Positions 39,507-49,260 of a stretch of 64,000 nt of DNA are shown piece by piece. Each line of letters begins with the position of its first letter. Position 1 is the first letter of the stretch. The position numbers were made by a program, and so were the translations under genes. Where the stretch lies: contig NZ_FNES01000016.1 of assembly GCF_900100195.1 (NCBI RefSeq), positions 1-64,000 of the forward strand, written 5' to 3'. Below the pieces are notes generated by a model, which was not told where the DNA came from, searched no databases, and saw only the letters and a list, made by a program, of their open reading frames with translations. The stretch comes from Billgrantia gudaonensis (GTDB lineage Bacteria > Pseudomonadota > Gammaproteobacteria > Pseudomonadales > Halomonadaceae).

Positions 39507-40664
39507 TCAGGGTACCTTGGCGAGGCCTTCAGCGCCAGTGGCAACCGGCCGCGCCGTGATCCGCCAGTCGCGGCCCACGGCACGAACGTCGAGGATCTCC
39601 AATGGGCGCTGCTGGGCCATGCGTTCGAGCCCGGGCAGGGCGAACAGCGGTCGCGCCTCGCCGCCCAACAGGGTCGGGGCCACGAACAGCTGCATCTCGT
39701 CCACCAGGCCGGCATCGAGCATGGCTCCGGCGAGCGTGGCGCCGGTTTCCAGCAGCACCTCATTGGCCTGCTCGTGCTCGGCCAGGTGGCACAGCAACGC
39801 CGCCAGATCGACTCGGCCGTCCTCGCCGGCCGGGAAGACGACCACCTCGGCACCGGCCGCCTCCAGGCGCTCGCGGCGTTCGGCATCGTGGCCGGACACG
39901 GTGGCCACCAGGGTGCGCCCCGGCTCGCGCAGGCAGGCCGCCGCCACGGGCAACCGCAGCCGGGTATCCACCACCACGCGCAGCGGCTGGCGGGCCGCAA
40001 TGGCCTCGGCATCGTCGAGATCGAGCTGGGACGCCCGCACGGTCAGCCGCGAGTTGTCGAAGATCACCGACTCCACGCCGGTGACGATCGCGCTGGACTG
40101 GGCGCGCAGGCGTTGTACCGCGGTGCGTGCCGGCGGACCGGTGATCCACTGCGACTCCCCCGAAGCCATGGCGGTACGGCCGTCCAGACTCATGGCCATC
40201 TTCAGGCGCACGAAGGGACGACCGCGCGCCATGCGCGAGACGAACCCGGGATTGAGCGCACGCGCCTCGCTTTCCAGCAGGCCGACCTCGACCTCGATAC
40301 CGGCCTGGCGCAGCATGCCGATGCCCCGTCCGGCCACCACCGGGTTGGGGTCCTGCATGGCGACCACCACCTTGGCCACGCCGGCCTCGGCGAGCGCCAC
40401 GGCACAGGGGCCGGTGCGACCGTGGTGGGAGCAGGGTTCGAGCGTGACGTAGGCGGTAGCGCCCCGCGCGGCCTCGCCCGCCGCACGCAGGGCGTGAATC
40501 TCGGCATGCGGCTCGCCGGCCCGCACGTGCCAGCCCTCCCCCACGCAACGCCCCCGGTCGACCAGCACGCAGCCGACGCGGGGATTGGGGGCGGTGGTGT
40601 AGTGGCCGCGACGGGCCAGCGTCAGCGCCCGGGCCATCCAGGCAGCGGGGTCGGTCTCGGTCAT
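39507..40664 (-). CDS. ribD: Riboflavin biosynthesis deaminase/reductase RibD
   Basis: The 385-aa bifunctional enzyme has an N-terminal deaminase domain (zinc site HAEIHALRAAG and TLEPCSHHGRTGPC) and a C-terminal reductase domain (PFVRLKMAMSLDGRTAM, SQWITGPPAR, ETGATLAGAML). It converts the GTP-derived pyrimidine in two steps. ATG 40664 (MTETDPAAW) follows GGGAAGCG. It lies 43 bases downstream of nrdR. The riboflavin synthase gene often found between ribD and ribBA is not here. Confidence 0.96.
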   Translation of the reverse strand: MTETDPAAWMARALTLARRGHYTTAPNPRVGCVLVDRGRCVGEGWHVRAGEPHAEIHALRAAGEAARGATAYVTLEPCSHHGRTGPCAVALAEAGVAKVVVAMQDPNPVVAGRGIGMLRQAGIEVEVGLLESEARALNPGFVSRMARGRPFVRLKMAMSLDGRTAMASGESQWITGPPARTAVQRLRAQSSAIVTGVESVIFDNSRLTVRASQLDLDDAEAIAARQPLRVVVDTRLRLPVAAACLREPGRTLVATVSGHDAERRERLEAAGAEVVVFPAGEDGRVDLAALLCHLAEHEQANEVLLETGATLAGAMLDAGLVDEMQLFVAPTLLGGEARPLFALPGLERMAQQRPLEILDVRAVGRDWRITARPVATGAEGLAKVP

Positions 40665-40707
40665 GTCGCTTCCCGGTTCAGTCAGCGCAACGGGGTGCAA
40701 CGCCGCC

Positions 40708-41196
40708 TCAGCGGCGCGGCTCGCCATCGGTCGTGTCGGCATGCGGCTCTTCGGCGAGCCGGTCGATCTCGGCGCGGAACTCGTCGATGTCCTGGAAACG
40801 ACGATAGACCGAGGCGAAGCGGATGTAAGCCACTTGGTCGAGCTGCTCGAGCGAGCGCATCACCGCCTCGCCGATGTCGCGGGCCTCGATCTCGCGTTCG
40901 CCGCGTGCGCGCAACTGCTGGCGAATCCGCTCGATGGCGGCTTCGATGGCCTCGGCGCTGACCGGCCGCTTCTCCAGTGCCCGCAGCATGCCGGCGCGCA
41001 ACTTGCGCTCGTCGAAACTCTCCCGCGAACCGTCGGCCTTGACCACCCGCGGCATGACGAGCTCGGCCGTTTCGTAGGTCGTGAACCGCTCGCCGCAGGC
41101 GCTGCATTGGCGACGACGACGCACCTGGTCGCCGTCGGCCACCAGTCTCGAGTCGGTCACGCGCGTATCCTGGGTGCCACAGAAGGGGCAATGCAT
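40708..41196 (-). CDS. nrdR: Transcriptional repressor NrdR
   Basis: NrdR represses ribonucleotide reductase genes in response to ATP/dATP. The 162-aa protein starts [18 protein letters not shown] with a zinc ribbon (CPFC ... [12 protein letters not shown]), followed by an ATP-cone domain ([20 protein letters not shown]). ATG 41196 matches family N-termini; an in-frame ATG six codons earlier is less likely. It leads the ribD-ribBA-ribH-nusB-thiL-pgpA operon, a standard arrangement. Confidence 0.97.
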   Translation of the reverse strand: MHCPFCGTQDTRVTDSRLVADGDQVRRRRQCSACGERFTTYETAELVMPRVVKADGSRESFDERKLRAGMLRALEKRPVSAEAIEAAIERIRQQLRARGEREIEARDIGEAVMRSLEQLDQVAYIRFASVYRRFQDIDEFRAEIDRLAEEPHADTTDGEPRR

Positions 41197-41290
41197 GACG
41201 AGGTCCATCCACATGGACGACGGCCGCCGATCCAGCCATCATCCGGTTGACGATCCCGACATTGTACCGGTTACGACAAGGATTTTCCCC

Positions 41291-42049
41291 ATGCCCCGAT
41301 TTCCGCTGTGGTGCGCCAGCACCTGCCTGCTCCTCGGCGCCTTCCCCGTTTTCGCCGTGGAAGACTGGCCGGCACCGGTACAGGCTCTCACCGAGCAGGG
41401 ACTGACCATTCACGGCCGCTTCGACGCCCCCGACGGCCTGACCGGTTTCGCGGCGAGCTATCAAGGCGGCGAAGTGGCGATCTACCTGACCCGCGACGGC
41501 GAACACGCCATCGTCGGCACGCTGGTCGACGCCCAGGGCAATGACCTGTCGAAGGCGGCACTCGACGAGTGGGTGCGCGTTCCCCAGGAAGCCGCACTGT
41601 GGGAGAAACTGGACGCCAGCCATTGGATCGTCGACGGCGATGCCGATGCCGAGCGCGTGCTGTATACCTTCACCGACCCCAACTGTCCCTATTGCAAGCA
41701 GTTCTGGGACGATACCCGGCCCTGGGTGGCCGCCGGCGAAGTGCAGCTGCGCCACATCATGGTCGGCATTCTCGAACCCGACAGCCCCGCCAAGGCCGCC
41801 AGCCTGCTGGGCGCCGACGACCCCGCCGCCGCACTGGCCGCCCACAGCGAGGGCGACGCCCCCATCGAGGCCGCCGCCCAGCCGCGCGACATCGAGGACC
41901 GCATCTATCGCAACAACCAGCTGTTCGACGAACTCGACCTGCTGGCCACACCCACCACCTTCTACCGAGACGGCGACCGAGTCAGGCGTCTGGAGGGCGT
42001 GCCCGACGAGGACGACATGGTGGAAGCGATGGGAGGCGCGCAGCCGTGA
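41291..42049 (+). CDS. DsbG-like periplasmic thiol:disulfide interchange protein
   Basis: The 252-aa protein has a signal peptide (LWCASTCLLLGAFPVFA), an N-terminal dimerisation region, and a thioredoxin-fold domain with CPYC in TFTDPNCPYCKQFW. A C-terminal cis-Pro loop (LATPTTFYRDG) follows. DsbC/DsbG-type proteins reduce or isomerise disulfides, and DsbG protects single cysteines from sulfenylation. CPYC is the DsbG motif, whereas DsbC has CGYC. It is divergent from nrdR and convergent with the sensor kinase gene. Confidence 0.87.
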   Translation: MPRFPLWCASTCLLLGAFPVFAVEDWPAPVQALTEQGLTIHGRFDAPDGLTGFAASYQGGEVAIYLTRDGEHAIVGTLVDAQGNDLSKAALDEWVRVPQEAALWEKLDASHWIVDGDADAERVLYTFTDPNCPYCKQFWDDTRPWVAAGEVQLRHIMVGILEPDSPAKAASLLGADDPAAALAAHSEGDAPIEAAAQPRDIEDRIYRNNQLFDELDLLATPTTFYRDGDRVRRLEGVPDEDDMVEAMGGAQP

Positions 42050-42058
42050 TGCATGCGG

Positions 42059-43384
42059 CTAGCCAGCAGCCCCTTCTTCCCGGATCAACGGCAGCGTCAG
42101 CCGGGCCTCCAGCCCGCCCTCGTCCGCACGTGCGAACCGCACCCGACCACCGAAGCGTTCGGCAATGGCCGCTACCACGGCGAGCCCCAGGCCACTGCCC
42201 TGCTGCTGACTGGCGCGCCAGAACCGTTGGGTGAGCTGCCGACACTCCGCTTCGGACACCCCCTCGCCATGGTCACGCACGACCAGCGTGATACGCCCTT
42301 CGCACTCGGACCGAGCCTCGAGCGCGACCGGTTCGGCACCGTGGCGCAGCGCATTCTCGATCAGGTTGCGCAGCGCCGTCGCAGCCAGCGACCGCGGCAG
42401 CGCCAGCCGATGCGGCGGCCAGCGCCCCGGCGAGACGATATGCGCCCGCCCCGCTGGATCGACATCGCGGCAGGCCAGGTTCACTACCTCGGCCAGCTCG
42501 CAGCCCGCTTCGTCATCGACATCCAGGCGACCCTCGACCCGCGCCAGCATCAACAGCTGATCCAGAGTACGCGACAGTCGCCCCACGCCCTCCTCGGCAT
42601 GCGCCATGGCGCGCTGGGAAGCAGCGCCGTCAACGCGCCGGGCGACCTGCAGGTGCGTCTTGATGGCAGTCAGTGGCGTGCGCAACTCGTGAGCCGCATC
42701 GTCGGTGAAGCGCTGCTCGCGTTGGAGTGCCCCGCGCACGCGAACCAGCAGCGCATTGAGCGCATCGACAAAGGGGCGGATCTCGGCGGGCACGCCGCGC
42801 TCGGCGACCGGTTCCAGGGCTTCCGAGTGACGTTGCATCAGCGCTGCCCGCAGCCGCTCGAGCGGCGCCAATCCACGCACGACCCCCGCCCACACTGCCG
42901 CCAGGCTGCCCAGCAACGCCACGATGAAAGGCACCACGGCCACGCGCACGACTTCATCGAGCAGTTGGTTGCGCTCATCCATGCGATCGGCGGTGGTGAT
43001 CACCAGGCCGCCGCGCTCGTAAGTGAACACCCGCCAGGTGACGCCATCGGCCTCACGGTAGGCATGGCCGCGCTCGCCGGCGGACAGAATCGTCTCCAGG
43101 TCGGTATGGGTGCGTGCCACGATCTCGCCGCGTGGCGAGTGCACCTGGCACGCCAGTCCCTCGATGGGCGGAATCGACAGCGCCCGCCGATCCGCCTGCT
43201 GCCACACGTCTATCGGCAGCTGTGCCATGAGCCCTGCCACCATGCGTGCCGACTGAGCCAGACGCTGATCCAGGGTCGCCACCACCTCCTCGTGCAGGTC
43301 GCGCATCATCCAGGCAGCCGCCACGCCCCACAGCAGCAGCAAGGTCAGCCCAAGCGTGAGCAGCAAGCGCAGGCGCAGGCTCAT
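42059..43384 (-). CDS. QseC-type sensor histidine kinase
   Basis: The 441-aa membrane kinase has two transmembrane helices (about 5-26 and 150-172) flanking a periplasmic sensor region. It continues with a HAMP-like linker, the H-box FTDDAAHELRTPLTAI, an N-box NLIENALRHG, and G-boxes DHGEGVS and GSGLGLAVV. It resembles QseC/PmrB. Its start overlaps the response-regulator stop by 4 bases. The pair lies immediately downstream of ttrA on the same strand and may sense a signal for tetrathionate respiration, although this kinase type differs from the usual TtrS. Confidence 0.92.
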   Translation of the reverse strand: MSLRLRLLLTLGLTLLLLWGVAAAWMMRDLHEEVVATLDQRLAQSARMVAGLMAQLPIDVWQQADRRALSIPPIEGLACQVHSPRGEIVARTHTDLETILSAGERGHAYREADGVTWRVFTYERGGLVITTADRMDERNQLLDEVVRVAVVPFIVALLGSLAAVWAGVVRGLAPLERLRAALMQRHSEALEPVAERGVPAEIRPFVDALNALLVRVRGALQREQRFTDDAAHELRTPLTAIKTHLQVARRVDGAASQRAMAHAEEGVGRLSRTLDQLLMLARVEGRLDVDDEAGCELAEVVNLACRDVDPAGRAHIVSPGRWPPHRLALPRSLAATALRNLIENALRHGAEPVALEARSECEGRITLVVRDHGEGVSEAECRQLTQRFWRASQQQGSGLGLAVVAAIAERFGGRVRFARADEGGLEARLTLPLIREEGAAG

Positions 43385-44079
43385 GACGAGCGGCCTGCAC
43401 GCCGGTTCGCATCGCCGATCCGCTCGGGCACGCCCAGGCGAAAACCCAGCCCCCTCACCGTCTCGATCACCTCGTTGCCCAGCTTGCGACGCAGGTGATG
43501 GATGTGGACGTTGAGTGCATTGCTCTCGACCTCTTCCAAGCCATAGAGGCTGTCCTTGAGCCGTTCGGCGCTGAGCACGGCCCGCGGTTCATTGAGGAAG
43601 GCTTCCAGCAACATCAGCTCACGCCGCGGCAGCGACACCGGCCGGCCATCGAGAGTCACTTCGCGGGTGACTGGGTCCAGCGACAGGCCACCGTGGACCA
43701 GGCACGGCCTAGCGCGCCCACGGGCACGGCGCAGCAGCGCATGCAGGCGCGCCACCAGTTCGTCGAGGTCGAACGGCTTGACCAGGTAGTCGTCCGCTCC
43801 GCCTTCGAGGCCATCGATGCGTTCGCTGACGGCATCCCGTGCCGTGAGCACCAGCACCGGCACGTCGCACCCCGCCTCGCGCCACGCTTCCAGCAGGGTC
43901 AAACCATCGCCATCGGGCAGGCCACGGTCGAGAATCACCACATCGCTGCGCACGGTTTCCAGGGCACGGCGCGCCGCAGCCATGGAGTCGACGCAGTCGA
44001 CCGCGAAATCGTGCACGGCCAGGCCGGCCTGGATGCCGGACGCCACGAGGGCATCGTCTTCGATGAGCAGTACGTGCAT
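43381..44079 (-). CDS. OmpR/QseB-type response regulator
   Basis: The 232-aa protein has a receiver domain (VLLIEDDALVASGI, phospho-Asp in VVILDRGLPDGDG, Lys in DYLVKPFDL) and an OmpR-type winged helix (SLPRRELMLLEAFL, VHIHHLRRKLG). ATG 44079 (MHVLLIED) is preferred to a codon six residues earlier. It lies 53 bases past ttrA and overlaps its kinase gene. It probably regulates ttr or envelope genes; the target is inferred from position only. Confidence 0.92.
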   Translation of the reverse strand: MHVLLIEDDALVASGIQAGLAVHDFAVDCVDSMAAARRALETVRSDVVILDRGLPDGDGLTLLEAWREAGCDVPVLVLTARDAVSERIDGLEGGADDYLVKPFDLDELVARLHALLRRARGRARPCLVHGGLSLDPVTREVTLDGRPVSLPRRELMLLEAFLNEPRAVLSAERLKDSLYGLEEVESNALNVHIHHLRRKLGNEVIETVRGLGFRLGVPERIGDANRRAGRSS

Positions 44080-44132
44080 GACGATTTCCTCCAGCAAGGG
44101 CGGGTGAACGGCATCGCCCCTGCCGGCGAGCC

Positions 44133-47100
44133 TCAGGCGGCGAGGCGAGTCACCCGGATCGGCAGGCCCTGGCGCACGCTGGCTCCGCTGATCGGCTCCA
44201 GCCAGGTACCCGCCACGCTACGGGTCGGATCCTCGAATCCCAGATCGTTGATGTTGATGCCGGCGCGCAGCCATTCGAGATCGGGTTGGGACTCGCCGTC
44301 GATCACGTGAGGCGTGGCGCCCAGGTCGCGATGGCCATAGCCGTGCTCGATGCCCAGCGCGCCCGGCATCACGCCCTCACCGACCAGCGCCAGGGCGACC
44401 ACGCTCCCGCCGGGGCTCTCGATGCGGATGGTATCACCGTGAGCGATACCGAAGCGCTCGGCATCCTGGCGGTGCATCATCACCGGGTTGTAGGGCTTGA
44501 TCATGCGCAGCCGCTCGAGGCCGATGGCGTAGGAGTTCATCAGGTTCGACTTGAACGAGAACGCCAGCAGCGGCCACTCCTCTTCGCTGAATACTCCGCG
44601 CATGTCACGGCCGTCGGCCAGCTTGGGCAGGCTGTGACAGGGCACGCCGCGATTGCGCTGGCCGTTCTGGGTGTTGATGCTGGTACCGACCCGCTCATTG
44701 TAGACGCACAGGGTGCGCTTCCAGGCACTGGTGAGATTCTCGCCGTCGAAGTGCGCCTCGAAGTCCTCATAGCGCCCGCCACGGGCATAGAGATAGGCGA
44801 CCGGGCCACGCTCCTCGGGCTTCAGGGTGCGCTCCAGCTTCGGCAACAGCGGTGCCAGCCCGGCGTGGGCGATATCGCTCTCATCGGCAGCCGGCAGCGG
44901 CTCGCCCTGCATGGCCACGTTGGCCGCAGCACGCAGGTAGAAGTCCTCGGCGCGGTCGAGCGGGTGCAGGTTGCCCTCGGCATCGGGAATCGCCTCGTCG
45001 CCGAAGCCCGGCAGACCCAGGCGTTTGGCCACGGCAATGAAGAAGCTGTCCATGGAGACCGGTTCGCCTTCCTGCGTCTTCTGCTGGCGGGGTTCGACCA
45101 CCGGCCAGCAGGCGGTGGTCATCTTGCCCAGCGCGCCCCGCCAGGCACCGGTGAACCCCCATACCTCGTACATCACCGAATCCGGCACGATGTAGTCGGC
45201 GTAGCGGTTGGTCTCGTTGAGGAAGCCGTCGATGGCCACGAACAGCCCCAGCCGCCGGGGATCCGCGAGCTTGTCGGCGACCAGCGCCTCGAGGCCCGCC
45301 TGGCCGTAGAGCGGGTTGGCCATGCAGCCGATCACCGCCTTGATGGGATAGGGATAGCCATCCAGCGCCGAGGGTAGATGCTCGGTCAGCGTCGGCGGCG
45401 CCAGCGAGCGCCATGGCGCCCGTGCCGGATAGGGATTCTCTCCGGCGGCCACCTTGCGCTGGTATTCGGAGGACTTCTCGTACGGGAACCGCGAGCGTGA
45501 CAGAAAGATGCCCTGGGGCCCGCGCTTGCCGGGAAAGTCGGCCAGGTCGTAGCGCGGCCCGCTGCCGGTGCCGTTGAACTGGCCGCCGCCCGGTGCGCTG
45601 CCGCCCTTGCGGTTGTGATTGCCGGCCAGCAGGTTGAGCATCTGCACGGCGAAGGCCGCATAGAAACCGTTGCCGGACATCATGCCGCCATGGCAGTTCA
45701 CCGCCGCGCGGCGGCCGTGGCTGGCGTAGCGCCGGGCCAACTCGACGATGGTGGCCTCGGGAATGCCGCAGTGCGCCGCATACTCGGCCAGCGTGTGCTC
45801 GTGGGCCGCCTCGCGCAGCAGGGTCATGCTGCTCTTCACGCGCACGCGCGCTCCGTCCGCCAGCGACACCTCACGGTCGACGAACAGCGCGGCGCGCATC
45901 ACGCTCTCGCTGTCGACCAGTTCGCCACTCTCGCTCATCACCATCGGTACGTCGCCATCGCTACCCGCTTCGGCACGCCCCAGGTCGCTGACCCGCAGGA
46001 AATGGCCGCGACGCGAATGCCCCTCACTGTCGATCACCAGATGCGTGGCGTTGGAGTGGGTCACCTCGCCCGCCGACTCGGCAGCCGCCTGCCCCGGCAA
46101 TTCGAGAAAGTCCTCGGCATAGCCCTCGTTGTCCAGCAGCCACTGGATCAGCGCCATAGCGAAGGCACTGTCGGAGCCCGGGCGGATCGGTACCCAGCGA
46201 TTGTGGTCGGCAGCGTGCGATGCCGAGGCATTGAGCGCCGGGTCCACCACCACGTAGTCCAAGGTGCCGGCAGCACGAGCCTGGGCAATCAGCCGACCCT
46301 GGCGCTTGAACGGATTGCCGGCCTGACTGGGAGCACTACCGATGTACATCAAAAAGCGCGCGTTCTGGATGTCCGGCTTGACGTGAGCGAATTTCTGCAT
46401 GTCGTTCATCACCGCACCGGAGCCCATGCGAAAGGCCAGGCCGCAATAGGAGCCGTGATGGCCGTAATTGCGAGTACCGAAGGCATTGAAAGCGAAGCGC
46501 TTGAGCAGCGCCGAACGACCATAGTCGGTGGCCTCCATGACCATCAGCTGGTTGGCCTTCGGACCGTACTCGGGGTTTTCCGGATCGATGGGCGTCGCGA
46601 CGTCATGGATGGCGCGCAGCCCCTCCACCTCGCCCTCGCCGAACAGGTCGCCCCCCTCGCAGACCTCCTCGATCAGTTGCTCGAAAGAGATCTTCTGCCA
46701 CTCGCGATCACCGCGCGCCCCTACCCGCTTGAGACAGTGGGTGACGCGGAAGGGGCTGTCGATCTGCGCCATCATGGCGTTGCCGCGAGCGCAAGCGGTG
46801 GAGCGGTTATGCTGGCCCTGGTCACCATGGGCACTCAGCCCGCGCAGGGCCTCGGCCACCGGGGTACGCATGGGCAGGTGCTCGTCGGCGGAGAGCGGGT
46901 TGTAGGGGTTGCCGGCGACGCGCAGCACTCGATCGGTGGCGTTGTCCACCCGCACCCGCACGCCGCACTTGGTGGTGCAGCCGTAGCAGACGGTAAAGGC
47001 CACGCGCTGGTCGGGGTTGAGGGTCAGCTCGCCGCTCTCGGGGTCGACGGAGTACTCCGGTGTCAGTGAGTTGCCGTGGATGCGATGCTCGGGCTTCTCG

Positions 47101-47237
47101 CCGGCACTGCCGGAAAGGCCTTTGCCCATCTTGAGCAGCGGATCGGAGTAGCCGGCGGCGAAGGTGGCAGCCCCACCCGCGGCAACGGCACCTTTCATGA
47201 AACGACGGCGTGACGGATCGACACGAGATTCAGCCAT
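44133..47237 (-). CDS. ttrA: Tetrathionate reductase molybdopterin subunit TtrA
   Basis: TtrA reduces tetrathionate to thiosulfate with a molybdopterin guanine dinucleotide cofactor. The 1034-aa protein starts with a Tat signal (SRRRFMKGAVAAGGA). The [4Fe-4S] site CYGCTTKCGVRVRV is completed by STACARGNAM. Further motifs are EQLIEEVCEGGDLFGEG, GSYCGLAFRMGSGA (probable Mo-ligand Cys), APSQAGNPFKRQGR and AGININDLGFEDPTRS. These match Salmonella TtrA along the whole length and distinguish it from thiosulfate, polysulfide and arsenate reductases. ATG 47237 follows GGAGCTCC. It is the last structural gene of ttrBCA. Confidence 0.94.
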   Translation of the reverse strand: MAESRVDPSRRRFMKGAVAAGGAATFAAGYSDPLLKMGKGLSGSAGEKPEHRIHGNSLTPEYSVDPESGELTLNPDQRVAFTVCYGCTTKCGVRVRVDNATDRVLRVAGNPYNPLSADEHLPMRTPVAEALRGLSAHGDQGQHNRSTACARGNAMMAQIDSPFRVTHCLKRVGARGDREWQKISFEQLIEEVCEGGDLFGEGEVEGLRAIHDVATPIDPENPEYGPKANQLMVMEATDYGRSALLKRFAFNAFGTRNYGHHGSYCGLAFRMGSGAVMNDMQKFAHVKPDIQNARFLMYIGSAPSQAGNPFKRQGRLIAQARAAGTLDYVVVDPALNASASHAADHNRWVPIRPGSDSAFAMALIQWLLDNEGYAEDFLELPGQAAAESAGEVTHSNATHLVIDSEGHSRRGHFLRVSDLGRAEAGSDGDVPMVMSESGELVDSESVMRAALFVDREVSLADGARVRVKSSMTLLREAAHEHTLAEYAAHCGIPEATIVELARRYASHGRRAAVNCHGGMMSGNGFYAAFAVQMLNLLAGNHNRKGGSAPGGGQFNGTGSGPRYDLADFPGKRGPQGIFLSRSRFPYEKSSEYQRKVAAGENPYPARAPWRSLAPPTLTEHLPSALDGYPYPIKAVIGCMANPLYGQAGLEALVADKLADPRRLGLFVAIDGFLNETNRYADYIVPDSVMYEVWGFTGAWRGALGKMTTACWPVVEPRQQKTQEGEPVSMDSFFIAVAKRLGLPGFGDEAIPDAEGNLHPLDRAEDFYLRAAANVAMQGEPLPAADESDIAHAGLAPLLPKLERTLKPEERGPVAYLYARGGRYEDFEAHFDGENLTSAWKRTLCVYNERVGTSINTQNGQRNRGVPCHSLPKLADGRDMRGVFSEEEWPLLAFSFKSNLMNSYAIGLERLRMIKPYNPVMMHRQDAERFGIAHGDTIRIESPGGSVVALALVGEGVMPGALGIEHGYGHRDLGATPHVIDGESQPDLEWLRAGININDLGFEDPTRSVAGTWLEPISGASVRQGLPIRVTRLAA

Positions 47238-48411
47238 GGCTGGGAGCTCCTTCAACGTCGAATGAAGCGGGTTCGGTAAGAGAGATGTCGGCGGCAGCGC
47301 CACCCTGGCGGGCCTGGCGCCACGGCAGGAAGAGGTCGACCAGCAGGATGGCAGCCAGCCACAGACCGAAAGTGCCGACGATGCCGAGGATGCCGGAAGA
47401 CCCGGCGGGAATGCCGTAGTGGTGGAAACCGGCGCTGTGGCGAGCCACGGTCTGCACGTCCATCAGCACCACCCAGCGGAACATCCAGCCCACGTGCAGT
47501 GCCACCAGGCCCAACGTCCAAGCCCAGGCGTAGAGTGCCGGGCGGCGAGAGACGGGGCGGGTGAGCAGGTAGAGCACGGCGCCGAACAAGACCACGCCGG
47601 TGAGGCCGCCCCATAGGGCGGTGCTGCGCCACTCGGCGCTGCCGCGTACGGATTCAATGGCCGCGGCCACCGAGCCGACGTTGGCATTGACGCCGTCGAG
47701 GAACCAACTGCCGGCGACCAGACCAGCCACCAGACAGGCACCCAGCATCACTTTGAGCACCTGGCCGGTCACGATGCTGTCGCGCCTCCCTCCGATCCGG
47801 TCGAGCACCAGGATCAGGCCGCAGGCGGCAATGAAACCGGTGGCCACGAACATCGGCGGCAGCCACACCGTGTTCCACAGCGGGCGCCCCTTGACGATGG
47901 CGACTTCGGCGCCGGTATAGAGCATGATGCCGGTGGAAAGCGCCAGGGTGCCCAACCCCACCAGAGCGACCAGGACGCGTGGCGTGGGCCCATCCCCCAG
48001 CGACAGCCAGCGGGCGAGCAAGCCGGCAACGCCGGGCAACTGGCGACTGGCCTGCAGCGCCGGGCGCCACGCCAGCCAGGCCAGCACGATCACTCCCGCC
48101 ACGTAGAGCGGCAGCACCAGACTGCCGATGGACATCCAGGAGTGGCTGTTGGCGAAGGCGTAGAAGTGCCAGAAGCGCAGCGGCTGGTGCAGGTCGGCGA
48201 GCAGTGCCACCGGTGCCACCAGGGTGGTGGTGAGGCAGGCGAGCAGCGCCAGGCGTGCGGTGGGCAGCCAGCGTTGCTTGCCGAACACCAGCGCCGGGGC
48301 GGCCAGCCACAGGGTGGCGTAGGAGAGCGCGATCAGAAAGAAATACTGCACCGCCCAGGGGTACCAGGCGATGTCGTAGCGCGGGGCGAGCAGCTCAATG
48401 GCGGAATTCAT
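47230..48411 (-). CDS. ttrC: Tetrathionate reductase membrane subunit TtrC (NrfD family)
   Basis: The 393-aa integral membrane protein has about nine or ten hydrophobic helices and belongs to the NrfD/PsrC family. The family oxidises quinol and passes electrons to the iron-sulfur subunit. Features include WYPWAVQYFFLIALSY near the N-terminus and HSWMSIGSLVLPLYV. It overlaps ttrB by 17 bases and ttrA by 8 bases, confirming one operon in the B-C-A order known from Salmonella. It is somewhat longer than Salmonella TtrC. Confidence 0.9.
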   Translation of the reverse strand: MNSAIELLAPRYDIAWYPWAVQYFFLIALSYATLWLAAPALVFGKQRWLPTARLALLACLTTTLVAPVALLADLHQPLRFWHFYAFANSHSWMSIGSLVLPLYVAGVIVLAWLAWRPALQASRQLPGVAGLLARWLSLGDGPTPRVLVALVGLGTLALSTGIMLYTGAEVAIVKGRPLWNTVWLPPMFVATGFIAACGLILVLDRIGGRRDSIVTGQVLKVMLGACLVAGLVAGSWFLDGVNANVGSVAAAIESVRGSAEWRSTALWGGLTGVVLFGAVLYLLTRPVSRRPALYAWAWTLGLVALHVGWMFRWVVLMDVQTVARHSAGFHHYGIPAGSSGILGIVGTFGLWLAAILLVDLFLPWRQARQGGAAADISLTEPASFDVEGAPSHG

Positions 48412-49171
48412 AGCCCATCTCCTTGCCGTGGGGGTCGAGGACTTCCAGGGCGACCGGCTCGGCGTCGGGGCGAGTGACGAAGCGCTCGTCCATGCCGAGG
48501 TAGAAGACCTGGGGCAGGGTGTTCTTCTCGGGCTGCAGCACCATCAGCTCGTCGCGGTACTCATCGAGCATGCGGCTGATCTGGCTCTCGGGGTCGCGCA
48601 TGTCACCGATGATTCGCGCCCCTCCCACGCAGCTCTCCACGCAGGCCGGCAGCAGCCCCGCTTCCAGGCGATGGGCACAGAAGGTGCACTTGTCGGCGGT
48701 CTGGGTACGCTCGTTGATGAAGCGCGCGTCATAGGGGCAGGCGTTGACGCAGTACGCGCAACCTACGCAGCGGTCGCTGTCCACCACCACGATGCCGTCC
48801 TGGCGCTGGAAGGTGGCCTCCACCGGACAGACCGGAATGCAGGGCGGATTCTCGCAGTGGTTGCACAGCCGCGGCAGCATGAAGGTGGCGACCTCGCCGC
48901 TCTCCTGGTGCTGCACCTCGTACTGGGAAACGGTGGTCCGAAAGCTGCCCAGCGGGGCGGCGTTTTCGATATGGCACGCCACCGTGCACGCCTGGCAGCC
49001 GATGCACTGGCGCAGATCGATGAGCATGCCGTAACGCTTGCTCGAGTCGCCTTCACGGCGTGGCGGCTGATCGTTGATGCCGGCACTGGCGAGGCTGGCG
49101 ATCGGTACTAGCGCAGCTCCAGCGCTCAGGCGGGCCAGCTGGCCGAGAAGGGAGCGGCGGATGGAATCCAT
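48395..49171 (-). CDS. ttrB: Tetrathionate reductase iron-sulfur subunit TtrB
   Basis: The 258-aa protein has a signal-like N-terminus and sixteen Cys placed as four [4Fe-4S] sites: CIGCQACTVACH, CNHCENPPCIPVCP, CVGCAYCVNACP, and CTFCAHRLEAG...ACVESC. It relays electrons from TtrC to TtrA in the periplasm. The N-terminus ([22 protein letters not shown]) has a twin Arg. ATG 49171 follows GGAGGCGCC. A perfect FNR box lies 90 bases upstream. Confidence 0.93.
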   Translation of the reverse strand: MDSIRRSLLGQLARLSAGAALVPIASLASAGINDQPPRREGDSSKRYGMLIDLRQCIGCQACTVACHIENAAPLGSFRTTVSQYEVQHQESGEVATFMLPRLCNHCENPPCIPVCPVEATFQRQDGIVVVDSDRCVGCAYCVNACPYDARFINERTQTADKCTFCAHRLEAGLLPACVESCVGGARIIGDMRDPESQISRMLDEYRDELMVLQPEKNTLPQVFYLGMDERFVTRPDAEPVALEVLDPHGKEMGYEFRH

Positions 49172-49260
49172 GGCGCCTCCGGTAGACGATGAGAAGTCGG
49201 CGCGGCGCGATGCCGGCGCGACCGGTACCGGTAGACTAGTCTCGACCAAGGTCGATGAGC

